Position numbers and translations under genes: made by a program. From NCBI GenBank assembly GCA_964017065.1, contig OZ024786.1:9925047-9989046 (forward strand): a stretch of 64,000 nt of DNA, given 5' to 3'. The notes under the pieces are model-generated. The model was not told the origin of the DNA, ran no database searches, and worked only from the letters and a program-made list of their open reading frames with translations. Positions 30,082 through 42,700 of the stretch are shown here, one piece after another (within the stretch, counting starts at the first letter, position 1; every line of letters starts with the position of its first letter). Origin of the DNA: Haliclona indistincta (Eukaryota > Porifera > Demospongiae > Haplosclerida > Chalinidae).

Positions 30082-32166
30082 TCTCTGCTTCTGCAGAACG
30101 GATTTTGCTGAAGAAAGTATCTTTCGGATCGCAAAAGGCAGGCGAAACTGATAAAAACATCTAGAAATGTTGGTGTTTAAAATTGTATTTTCTTCTGGAA
30201 TCGCTACTTTGTGGCTCGTTTGCTGGAAAACTCAAGGCGCTTCAAGAAATCCAACCAGTTTTTCAGACTCAATGCGCTCTCTTCTCGGTGATGGTAAAAG
30301 CTTAAAACCGAGATCGCTTTAAAAGAGTCTTTTGCGTGCAGTTTTTCATTTCCAAACAAACAGTGCGTTTGCAGGGATCCCTCCTGTGAGTTACTGAAGC
30401 TTCTGGTGGTTTACTTAGTTGTTTCTAAGTGTCAACCAATGCCTGCTGTATAAAGTAGTGTCATGTGGTATTTGCCTGCATTAGCAAATTGTGTAGAACA
30501 AAATTGTCGCTAGAGTAGAGAATTTAATTAGCTGTTTTTAGTCGATTCACGGGAATCCCTTTTGGGACAATACCAAGTAACTGGGAGCCAAGACAGCCTA
30601 GCAGTTTAAAAGATCGAAATTGTTCCATACAACTGAATGGCTAGTACCATCGATCCATTTGTTTGTAGCATTCAGTATGCCTGTGAAATACCGGCTTTCT
30701 CGTTCGTTTCAAACCAAAAAGGCCTGCTACAGTATGAAAAATCGCTCAAGCTTCTATCTGGTCACAAACAAGTAGTGAGGTGGCTTAACAGCCAAATTTG
30801 CTGATTTGGGGACGAAGTGGATAAAAGCACCAAACTTTCAGGATATTATCTGATGGGAGCCAACAGATCTTTTCTATTTTACCAGAGAAATTAATAGTAG
30901 AAGTTTGACCACAATTAATGAATATTCATCACAAAATGTAAGTGAATATAATTAAAATGTTTTGAATATCATTAAAACATACCTGAACAAGTAGTGAATT
31001 TGATTAATTGTACATGTACATGAATTGTTAATAAACTTCCAATTAGACTTCTGACAGCTAAATCTATGTTAGAATTCATTCAATGGCATTATAATGCATG
31101 CACTAGCCAGTGACAATAGATTTGGTAATCCAACTTGGACAGACTCGGTTAAATTCCAGCTCAATCATGGCAAGCGAGCACAAGAAAGACCTATACTAGG
31201 GAAGATTGCACAGGCTGTAGCAGCTCAATACTCCCCAAGTATTACTACACTGAGGTTTGGTCATCTAACCTGCAGTAAGATGTCAGTGCAGTAAGTCTTT
31301 CTTGTGACTATTTTGTCTATGGCATAATTATGCTTGCTGTTATTACAGAGCTGTTTGTAACATAATGGAAGATTGCTATCACCACAAAGTAGTTCTTTAA
31401 TATCTACAGGACTTGTACTTATCATACAGAATTGCTTTACATAGAACCTAAGACATACCTTAGCGAGCTATAGTTAGAAAGTCTATGTAGTCTCAGTTTA
31501 GAAGCAGAAGCAAGAAAGATTGTTTGTAGAGCTTGTAGACTTTAAAACTATGCAGTTGTACATAATATTGAACTGACATGAAGACTGATTACATTGAAAT
31601 TAATTTTAGTCACGGCACTAATCCTGGAGTGAACATGCTCCAAAGTTATATAGAACTAATGAATTACTAGTTACAGCTCCATACGCACGTATGAGTAAAA
31701 GCTATAGGCAGTACAACAGCAGATAAAGTTGTACTACGCAGAATATCTTTCAATTCCATTCTAATTGTTAGCATCAGACAAAGGTCAATAACTGGATAGT
31801 TATTGTCATAAGACAAAATTAATCAATAGAGACTAACTTTAAACTTGGGCAGGCTGGAATTTAACCAAGTCTGTCCAAGTTGGATTACCAAATCTATTGT
31901 CACTGGCTAGTGCATGCATTATAATGCCATTGAATGAATTTCTAACATAGATTTAGCTGTCAGAAGTCTAATTGGAAGTTTAATTTATTAACAATTCATG
32001 TACATGTACAATTAATCAAATTCACTACTTGTTCAGGTATGTTTTAATGATATTCAAAACATTTTAATTGTATTCACTTACATTTTGCGATGAATATTCA
32101 TCAATTGTGGTCAAACTTCTACTATTAATTTTTCTGGTAAAATAGAGAATATCTGTTGGCTCCCAT

Positions 32167-33066
32167 ACTGTTTTGTGCTTTCCCAGCACGTACACGAAGT
32201 ACAGCATATGAAAAAATTTGAATAATAAAATGGCGTCGGGTCAAGTGTCTGGTTCTAGTACTGCTCTAGAGGGTCTCTACGCAGAACTTCATAGACTCGG
32301 ACTCCCCTTCTCCATTTCAGGGGAGCTACAGAGTTACCAGCTCACCTTGGACTCGTCTGCTTGGACTGTTAGGCGCTCTAAATCAGGAATCTCTGTCAGC
32401 CTCTTCTGGCCTTGCGCTCGTTCCGGCGAGATACCTTCACGGCAGTCTGCTAAATCCCGTCCAAACAACACTAAGCGGAAATGCAAAAACAAGAAGAAAA
32501 ACAAGAAACCTCCTCAGTCCACCGTTAATGAGACTACTGAGCCCGCGGCATTAGGCAAAGAGAATGTGCTGAATGATGCCCCAAGGAAGGATACTAAAGG
32601 AGTAGACCTTTGCTCGTGTCCCTCAGTAGAGTACCAGGAGAGGGACAGTGTCCCAGGAGTAACCTACATTGACAAGAGTGGTACTTGTGGGTGGACTGAA
32701 GTCCGGGGACGTCGTAGTCGTAGGCGTACTGTCAGCAATCTACCCTCTTCACGACCGTCCTCTGCTAGTGAGCAGTCTGAATCAGACTCTGAGGATTTTG
32801 TTAGACCACCATTTTCAACTGTCAAATATGTAGCAGTAGACGGTCAACCTGGTCTTAACATATCTTCTCCCAAGATTAGGTCGTGGACACCCATTGCAGC
32901 TATATAAAGTTAATGTGTAGTTTCAGGCCTCTAGCAGAACTTGCTATTGGACCTTCAGTGCAACCTAATCACTTATAATTCTCTCATCTTTGTTTTGTCA
33001 CTGTACGTATACACTGTAAAGCTCAAATAATAATAATAATAATAAAAACTACTTCATAAGGCCTAT
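32167..33066 (+). mobile_element. About 900-bp ORF-bearing insert in the foldback arm
   Basis: Present in only one arm of the foldback, so it arrived later. It starts ACTGTTTTGTGC, carries one ORF, and ends with an AATAATAAT tract. The TAA-rich 3' end suggests a retroposed sequence, but no clear target duplication was found. Confidence 0.6.
32218..32907 (+). CDS. Transposon-associated protein of unknown function
   Basis: Intronless 229-codon frame; an in-frame Met at 32230 (MASGQVSGSS) has a better context. Residues about 30-70 look folded (LELHR-like helix, YQLTLDSSAWTVRR strand). A basic stretch follows (KRKCKNKKKNKK), then an acidic, Ser-rich part and a C terminus ending TPIAAI. The basic patch would suit nucleic-acid binding. 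It resembles a gag-like or accessory ORF of a retroelement, but I do not recognise the family. Confidence 0.45.
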   Translation: MNNKMASGQVSGSSTALEGLYAELHRLGLPFSISGELQSYQLTLDSSAWTVRRSKSGISVSLFWPCARSGEIPSRQSAKSRPNNTKRKCKNKKKNKKPPQSTVNETTEPAALGKENVLNDAPRKDTKGVDLCSCPSVEYQERDSVPGVTYIDKSGTCGWTEVRGRRSRRRTVSNLPSSRPSSASEQSESDSEDFVRPPFSTVKYVAVDGQPGLNISSPKIRSWTPIAAI

Positions 33067-33292
33067 AGATAATATCTTGAAAGTTTGGTGCTTTTATCCG
33101 CTTCGTCCCCACAATTTTGCTAAGCCACCTAACTAAAGCATCTCTGACGTGTGAAGCCAATTCGCACAGCATCTGCTGTGTGTGTAGGTGTCTCCTCTAA
33201 GCGTTTGTCGTTTGACCGTTGCTGCGGCGCTGGCAGCCATATTGCAAGTCCACCCTAGCAACGGGCGCGGAGTGTTTCAACGCACATGCACC

Positions 33293-33394
33293 TAGTCTAG
33301 CTTGCTAGACCCTCCACGCTCTCTCGCTCGATGGGCGGGGTTATGGGGCGGAGCCCCGAGCGAGATCGCGATGAGGGTCTAGCAAGCTAGACTA
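33293..33394. mobile_element. 102-bp hairpin MITE with 9-bp target duplication
   Basis: TAGTCTAGCTTGCTAGACCC pairs with its complement ending CTAGACTA. Flanked by ACATGCACC on both sides (33284-33292 and 33395-33403). Confidence 0.85.
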
Positions 33395-33711
33395 ACATGC
33401 ACCGTTTCCAATCCCGGTTACGTAGTCTCATAAATCTATGCTTGCGTGCAGTGCATACGAGCCCCGCCCACACTTGTTTGTAGACCTATACGGCGGTTAT
33501 TATTATCTGGCACTTGATATGGTCAAAGTCTATCGATAAACAAGCAAACTGAGTCAGTTTGTACAAATACCCATGGCTAGAAAATAAAGCTACTTGCTTA
33601 GTCATGAATATCATTAATTTTTGGCAACCCGCCACCAATGAATTATACCAAAATAGGGCGCGCCTCGATCCCCACTTCGAGCTTCCAAATTTGTACTGAG
33701 CTACGCCCCTG

Positions 33712-36700
33712 ATGGATCAAGCTTCTCGAGCTTCTCTTTCCACAGTACAAGGTAAAGAGCTCGTAAACCACTATCATATTTGTTAATAACTATGTCTTTG
33801 ATCATTGTGTTTAGGTTTCGACGTCGACACAGTAGTTTTCGAGCTGCACAAAGCTCGTTTCCCCTCGGACAAATGGCGGTCTCTTGCCGGTGGTTTGAAG
33901 ATGGCAACCACTGTCCCAATCATCGATGCTGATTGCAGGACCTCAGTCGACAAGCTGCAAGAGCTGATCCGTAGATGGGTTCGAGGCAGCAGCCGCACTA
34001 CCGGCAACCAGTGGGTCATGTTGATTGATGCTGTCGTGATGTGTGACGAGCCTGCTGTAGCTCAGGAGCTAGCTACAGCAGTTGGTTGCCCTCTAGCTCG
34101 CCCAGGTACTACAACACAACATGTATAATCTAATGAAGCACTTGCATGATTGGTAGCACCACAACAATGCACTTGTGTTTACAATGTGTGAGTGTTGCAG
34201 TAGTTAGCCAGCTAGCACATAATAAGCTTTAGAGGGTTAGTCTGATGAGGCTGTGACTGTCCAGGTTCTAATGGTGGTAGCATTCACTTCATTCTGCTGG
34301 TTTGGAACCCTAAATCCAGTAGGATAAGCACGGTTCCCAATAATTTCCAGTAAACTACTGGGAGCCTAAACCCTAACTTAGTTAAAACCCACGATACCCT
34401 TGAATTGGTTCTGAATCAGGTGCTTCAGTTTAGCTGTATGAACGAAATGACTGCTTCGATGCATTGTGTGATTCAGTTGATTTGCTAAAAACTAACCTGA
34501 TGCCTGCTCTGAACCAACTTGTAGGTTCAACTTGTACTGTAATAGCGACCAGGGGCGTTTTTACAAGGGTGCTTTCAGTGCTTGAGCACCCCCCTAAGAA
34601 CCAGAAATTTCTTTTTTTAATGAGGCATAAGATGTAGTTAACCATGCTTAGCAAAAATAATTAATGTTTGCCATATTTAGTAAGGTGATTAGTGGCTTGC
34701 TAGCCATAGGAATGCACATTTTACTATACTAGCTCAGAGAACAGCTGCATTATGCAAAGCCTTGCTTGAATTTCGATTGTACTATAATAGTAATAATAAT
34801 TTCGGGCGTGGTCAATAAATAATGGGTGTGGTTATATGTGAATATATAATTAAGCACCCTCCTACACCAAATCCTGGATACGCCACTGATAGCGACGGTG
34901 TAGGGACAGTCAGGACTTGAGTAAAGCCTTTATACTTTACCTACAGCTCATCGTCATGCATGGTATTGTGTAGTTACGTACAGTAACATGCTAGCCTACC
35001 TTACCGAACCCTTTAGTCAGGCATCATACATGATACAGTGGTTTACTACTTCTTGAACTGCATCAACAATAGAGTGTTAACCATTTTAAAAAGGGCAATA
35101 GACAGGCACGAATCACTCTTTATGTTGTGTCACTATTTATTTTATATAATGTGTAACAAGTTTGAAAAAATTCTACGGCAGAATATCATTATTGTCATCC
35201 TTTGTCAATTTCCACTGATTTTTTTCTTGTGGAGACATAGACATTACCCTGGCCTGGCCCTACTGGCAGTTCTTAAGCAATAAATGACTCTAACCACATC
35301 CCATGGGTTTGATTCTATGTAATAGTTAGATCACCGGAAGAGGGATCTAACTGACATGAACGCCCCGCGGGACAATCCCTCGCCCAAGGATGGTTTTACA
35401 GCCCGAGGGCTGTAAGACCATCCGAGGGCGAGGGATTGGCCCAAGGGACGTTCATGTCAGTTAGATTCCGAGTCCAGGTGATCTAACTGACTTAGACCAC
35501 GCTTACACTGACCTGACGACGACGGCCGCCATTTTATGCGTGCTGGGAGCTCGTTCGCCGTTCGTGAAGAACGTAGCGGCGTAGTTTCTTCGCTCCAGGC
35601 CACGCGAGGAACTGCACTTCGTCTTGGTAAGCTCTTCGACACATTCTCGATCTTCCACAGCGAAAGAAACGGTGTTTTGACAAAATGAATTTATTCATAA
35701 GGATCTAACTGACACAAACGCCCTCTGCTACTTCGTGACTTCAAAGCTTCCGACTCAATGAATTATTAATGAGTGGTCTAAATATACTTCTATCAGGTTT
35801 TATTCTATAGTATAGTTCTATCGGTTTTTTCAAAATTCACATTCAGACTGGGCGTTGGGCATTTTCTATATCACAAGTTTTCACAGCATGAACACAGCTA
35901 CTAGATTATTGTACTAGATTAGATTAGGCTGTTTGATATGTGCATGTACTAGTGATACAATTCATGATCATGCACAGTTGATATTATTAAACTAATGCTT
36001 TAGATGTACAAGATTGTTCTACTGCATCAGTTACACATCTAACATCTACTATAGCAACAACTGACACTTCAGTATCAGCTACTAGCTCTACTGCTCAAGG
36101 TTAGTGATGCACCAAAATGACTTTTTACCAATACCAATATGTTGCGCTCACTGATACACAATTTTAAATAACGGTATTTACGATCATGTAGCTAGAGTTG
36201 AACAGTCTGTGATGCTAACAAAGCAAAAGCTGTGTGCTGTAAGCTGGACGAATAGAAAATGCCGAAAATGAAGAATCTGAAATTCAAGTATTTTTATGAT
36301 ATCGGTATCGATATTACCGATTGTTCATCATTCCTTGTCAATGAGTGCACAGTATCACTATATTGACAATGTAACATGTTTACTAAAGTACTTATTTGAA
36401 GCCTCATGATATTAATGCAGGATTGAATACTTACACACGTGAGCATTATGCTGATTAGTTCTGTACATTGCCAGAAATATAATGCTATCGGCAGTCACCT
36501 TCGCAAAACTATTATAAACCGAAATTAATAATTGCTAAACTCTTGTGGCGATTTATCTTTACAAGTTTGATCGTGCTAGACACTCCCTATGGCAAGACAA
36601 ACAGCAACGGCAAACATCACTACATGTACGTCACAACAAGGCACCATAATCGAACATTATGCTCTGGCATTAACCTCAGTCACGCCCATGATGATCTAGC

Positions 36701-39700
36701 TAAATCTACAATTTATAGCTCAATTTTGTAGTGACATGTTTTGAAGCACAAGAAAAGCGACAACAACTCTTCTTCGTCGAGTAGGAAAGTTGTGTGCATG
36801 AAAAACGTGTACGCATCACTGTGAAACATTGCAGCAAAGTGGTGAAAGTACTCGATTATTACACAGTAATGTATTAGAGCATTTAGGAATTTGGTCAATT
36901 TTGTCAATCTTAAGATGTAGCGGACTTTTTCGAACTGAGTACAGCGTGAGCACTTGCCAAATTAAAGTCAGCTACTCAATGCCCGCCATACAGTTCAAAG
37001 ATGCCTTATACGGATAAAATATATGCTCAGTGACCGTTGTTTCTGAAAAGTAAAGTAAAAAATCTTCAATAAAAAAACTGAAAAGTGTAGGGATGACTCT
37101 TAAAAAAGGAAAGGAACAAGATGGGATGATGCTTGCAAAAGTAAAGGAACAAGATGGAATAATACTTGCAAATGTAAAAGTCCCAAGTATCCCTACATCA
37201 GCGGCTTGCTGCGACGACGTGCAATTGACAAATGCGGAATCCTCTTCCTATACCTTTACAAACGTCAACTACTTCATCGGACTGCGTCCTCCTAAACACA
37301 GATACCTCTAGTTATTTACAACCGTCAAGTACTTCATCGGACTGCGTCCTCCTAAACACAGATACCTCTAGTTATTTAGAACCGTCAATTACTCCATCGG
37401 ACTACGTCCTCCTTCAAGCCGCTGATGTGGGATACTTGGGACTTTTACATTTGCAAGCATTATTCCATCTTGTTCCTTTACTTTTGCAAGCATCATCCCA
37501 TCTTGTTCCTTTTTTTAAGAGTCATCCCTACACTTTTCAGTTTTTTTATTAAAGCTTTTTTACTTTACTTGTTCTTGTTACTTTTTTGATCACTATCAGT
37601 TTGAACTTATTCTATGTTACATGTTATTTCATTTTGACAACTCTGTGAGCAGCAGTTACTAGTCTAGCATGCAGATGTGAATGTGCACGGGTCTTGAGAG
37701 TAAGGAGTGTGGTTTAAAATAATCATTCAATATTACCAATCATTCAATGAAAGGTTTAAAATAGTTAAAGAGGTTGATGACGCAGACAGCAAAATATCAA
37801 GTCCAGGTATGATTTGACAACATGATACTTGTTAGTACTGTAATGGATGAAGAATAGACTAATACTGCATCATCTGCATGTGTACTGACAACTCGCGATC
37901 ATGATGCTGCAAGCCTAAATAGTTTGACCACGCCTAGTAGAATCTTGTTGATGCTAATATCACACTCACAGTGGCTTCTAGTCCTTACGCTGCGTGGTGT
38001 AGGAACCTTTCTGTGCGTTGAATCTTGCTGCCGGTACTGAGCTAGTCACTTGTTCACGTCTGGGCATGTCAGTTTTAACCGACCATCTGAAGCTTTAACG
38101 AACAGATCAGTGTTACTTAGAGTATAGTACAGCTCTAGACAAATTTCATACCTCTGGCTTGCGCGCTGAAGCGTCCAGACCAGAGACAAAACGCAGTATC
38201 GATCGAGATAGCGGCAAAACTGATGTGGGCGGAGTCAATTATAAGTAGCGACAAGAGGGTTAATTTTAATGGCGTCTTCAGTCCAAAACGGCCTAAAAAC
38301 CATGTTTTTCAAGGATTACTCACTTCTGGTAGTGTTTAATGCCTATCTAAGAAGTAAGTGTACTATTCCAGATATATACACGTGCAATTGTGCAGGTTAG
38401 GTAGTGATTCGTTCACTCAGGACAACGCTAGGCCATAGATAATATTATACTACGTAACCGGGATAAGAAACTAAATTTTCTCCAATCCAAAATACATTAC
38501 GTGACGTCACGTCGAGTGATACCAGACCTCCCAACTTTGTCAACACGCGCGCGTACGCTTTCTGGTTGTTATAACACGCAACCAGCGGCCTTCCAGCGAT
38601 CTTTAAGTTAGATAAATGGAGGAAAGCTATTCTGTGGAGATCGGGGAAAGCTCTTCTGTGGCTAAGTATGTGAAAAGTACACAGTTCAACAGCTAAAAAC
38701 ACATACTCTCGTTTGTGAACCATTGCCTGTGTTTCTAGTCATTTCCATGTTGATCTACTAAGAATTCTGCATTGACTAGGCTTGGTTTTATATGACTAAC
38801 TCGTTCGATTAGCTCGATATACATGTTTTTGTGTTATTTTAGTGCATGTTTTACAAACACATACTCATAGAATTTACTCGACTTATCTATTAAGTTTGTG
38901 GTGTTTCAGGTAGTTGGACTATAGTTGTAGTGACTGGGCATATTAGGTTTTGTAGATACTACTTAGAACAAGAATTATATTAAAACTCCTACAGTGTGTT
39001 TATACATAATTATGCTGACATTGTAGTCATGTACTCACAGAGCTTGTTCTGTTTCCATACAAAGAGACTAACTAGAAGCAAGACAAGAAAGGAAAGCAGA
39101 AGCAAATACAGAATTGGTGTATAGAAGTTGAATTTTTCCTGTGATCATTATTAATACAAATTTAATGTTTGAAATTGTATGGGACATAATGTATGGGACG
39201 TGTTGGATCAAGAGAGATCGTCTTGCTTAAGGGCAGAAATGATCTGTTTGTGAAACTGTCTCTCCATCAAGAGCTGCCAAAATATTTCACGAGCCTTGAT
39301 CCCAAGTTTGTTAATCACATTCTGTACACAATAGACTGGTTCCTTCATCCACACTAAACTTGTGGAACAGAGCCACATAGTCTATCACTTTTAGATACAA
39401 CAAGTTTGCATCTCTCTACTGAATCCAACAGGTCTGAGTAGGACTTCTGTAGCTTGTCGATCAGAAGTTTCACAACTTCTGGCTATTGTAATTAGCAAGC
39501 CGATTCCTGGCAGTAGCTAAAATGCTATTGGTAACCCTGAGTTCCTCTAATTCACAAATTTCCCGCGTCAAGATAGTTGTAGTAGTAGCGAGAGTAGTAC
39601 TAGTAGCAATAGTAGTAGCCATTGAACGTTCCAGTTGTGCATTTATAATAATTTCCTAGTCGTACACGTCATATTACGTCACGGCAGCGCAACGCGCATC

Positions 39701-42700
39701 TGCACATCCGGTTTTGAAGTTTCTTATCCCGGTTACGTAGTATATATTATCAATGGCTAGGCTTACTGAAAGAAGAAAGAAAGAAGAAGAAGATGAACAA
39801 TTCGCGTGGGCGGCGATTTCTGTTTACCACTTTAGAAACGTCTGCCCGCTTCGCCAAAGATATTTCCATGCTCAGAACAATCGCCTGATCAATCCTAGAT
39901 GTCTGGAATCTCGAGAAACGCTACAACAGCGAAGATCTGCAACGGCCTCCCTGAGAGTCGCCATCTTGATTTTCGTCGACAAGCAAGCAGTCCCGGCGAC
40001 TTTCATGGACTTCTACAAGCGCTCGCACTTCAGATTCCCTTAGAGATAGTGAAAATGCAGTAGAAATGTATAACAGTAGAGATATGTGCGAAAACTCATT
40101 TTCACACATGAGTAGCCGCCATCTTAGTTCGAGGTCATCCCTACATATCATTGCCGATCGGCAATGATAATACACATACAAAACACTAATAATCACATTA
40201 TTATTATTCCATTTTCAGCTGTATCAACTGAAGTCATTGTTCCTGAAAAGTTTCGCAGTGATTTTGAAAATATTCAGACTAAATTTGCTCAGCTCTTCGA
40301 TGAAATAACCGAGATATTGGAGGATGAAAAATCAGTCACACCCGAACGATTAAAACGATTTGCTTCCAGATTCCCAGAGATGAGTGATTCACTGGATAAT
40401 GCCCACACAATCTCAGATATCATCGATGTAATTCAACAAAACTCATCTTTTACATGTTGCACTTATCTCAAAGGAGTCGTCTCGCGATTCAATGTCTCCG
40501 CTGCTACTGAGAAAATTGAGGAGTACTACCAGTTTGTCAATGAATTTTGTCAGTATGAATTAACACACCACATCTACATGAAACCATTCCTCACAGCCAA
40601 GTCAATGAACCTCACATCTTCTACAACGATCACTTTCAAATTGCGTTGGAGCCCAGCAAAGAAAACTCTCTCTGATATTCAACATCTTCTCCAACAAGCG
40701 TTTGATGAGCAGAGTGTCTATGTCCACGTCATGGTGGTTAGAGGAGGGAGTGTACAGGTAATCTGCTGTGCTCCACAGTATCTAATGACCGAACTAGTGA
40801 GGCTAGCACAGAAGAACAGGGAGCTGCTGGTGGAGAGCAGTGTAACCTACCTTAGGGTAGGAGACACTATAGTAGTGGACACCAGTGATCAGAATGAGGT
40901 GAGGATAATGTGTTATTTAAACGGTGTCACATGCACTCACGTGTCAAATTTGATTTTAATTGTCAGACTTCACTTGTGGAAGATCTTATTCTTCAATTAA
41001 CCATTGTACTTCAGTTGAAAGGTGAAAGTAGACATTGAATATGATTAATTTATTACTAGTACAAATTCTTTTCTCTCACAGATTTGTTGAGGGGACCTGA
41101 TTCTCAAGGTATGGTAATACATTGTATGCGTGTCTGTGTTGCAGTCATACTGTGCACATGGGTCATGTGTGTTTCCTACCCACAGCAGCTGAGGATGTGA
41201 AGAAGAGTATGACACACTCCAGTGCTGTGAGTGATGGTGTTACTGATGATGGTATAGTACATAATGGTTGTCAACATACCCAGAGTGAGTCAATATGGCA
41301 GATCACAATAAAGGAGGCTGAGTGTATCTTGACTTATAAACCAGATGGAACCTTTCTAGTCTGGGAAAGAAAGGGGAAACCTGTTACTGATCCATCATCA
41401 TCATCAATCAACACACATGCTATCAGTGTTGTGTGAGTAGTACATGTCACCATGGTAACTGGTGTTTATTGTTTTTACAGTGTCAATGGGAAGATCAAGC
41501 ATATATCAATCTACAAAAGAGGACACTACTATGGATCACTCAATTATGAAAAATACACATCAGTTGAACACTTTGTAGCAGTTCGCTCAAGAAAAGGTGT
41601 TACTTTTCATAAAGGAACAGCATCAGTTTCATTGACCAATCGACTATTTCCTGACAAGTGAGCTATCAGTAATGTTGTTTGTGTTTATCACTTCTCACTA
41701 TCTGCAGAGATACTCTTGCTAACCTACCATCAGATATTCCCACTATCCTACGAGTGAGTGTGCAAATTGTACCTTTCCAATCACTCTATTTTAGTATTAT
41801 TTTGCATTTTTGTGAATTTAATTCCAAATTTAAGCTTGATTTTAGCTACGTACCTACTATCAAGATGCCATACGAACACCTGCTATTACTGAGAGCCAAA
41901 CGTTTAGAGAATGGTGTTAATTTAATGTGTAATGGTATTGTCTGTTATAGCCATTTGTTACCCGTACGCAGTATGTGGGAGGGTTATGCATTTGAGCTTG
42001 TCTACGTACGTATGTATGCTCGTACATGTATATATAATTTGTGTCTATATTGCTGTTTCCGTCTTACTGCTCAAAATGTGCACGATAACACTCTGTTCAG
42101 CTTTTTCACTGAATTTATAATCTTTTGAAGACGTTTCCAATGCTGGCAAGCCTTGCTTGAACGGCTAATCCATGGTTTTCTATAGCTTTGTGACCTTCCT
42201 TGTGAGAGAACTTATTACATTGTGGGTGTGTCACCCAACCTCCTATATCCATCCATAATGACGTCCTTGCCTACACTCATTCTCACATCACAGCACTATC
42301 GGTCCACTTACGCGGTACCGTGCTATCGATTTTTAGTTCCCGCGTCATCGAATAGCACGGTCTACCGTTTAACCGTTGAGCGTTATTGCCCGGGATCCCG
42401 TTCACGGTGGTAATGATACTGTAAATTATACGTGACGTCGTACAATAAACCGCGTTATCAATTGTACGCCCGCCCAATGTTCCCGTGTAGCCGTCTTTCA
42501 CTCGTCAAATACACCGTCGAATGCATTGTATTATCATTATACGGCAGGCTACACGAGTGCTTTCTGCGAGTGTTTTTTAGTTAAAACATCAGAATCTATT
42601 ATTAGCTGTTGAAATAACAAAACAAGCTAGTCTGCAAGTTCAAATGAGGAGTCACTGTCTGCGCTGTAGTCTTCGATCTCATCAAGTACTTGGGATGCTT

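Larger units (their letters stand above)
30773..33134. repeat. Large foldback repeat inside the 4.4-kb transposon
   Basis: The left arm about 30773-31165 is the reverse complement of the right arm 31850-33134 (for example the GTGCATGCATTATAATGCCA segment). The right arm is split by about 900 bp inserted between 32166 and 33067. The loop 31166-31850 shows no gene. Confidence 0.8.
28995..33440. mobile_element. 4.4-kb TIR transposon (ACTACGTAACCGGGAT family)
   Basis: Left end CATAGATTTATGAGACTACG and its exact complement at 33403-33440 form a terminal repeat of about 38 bp including ACTACGTAACCGGGAT. Flanks are CTTGCAT (28988-28994) and CTTGCGT (33441-33447), a 7-bp target duplication with one mismatch. 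The interior is a patchwork of nested repeats, so it is probably non-autonomous. It shares terminal sequence with the element at 38434-39755. Confidence 0.75.

Noticed and set aside
37093..37311. 72-codon frame repeated in all composite repeats
   Set aside because: Lies in foldback arms and tandem units, with frame changes between copies; treated as repeat sequence.
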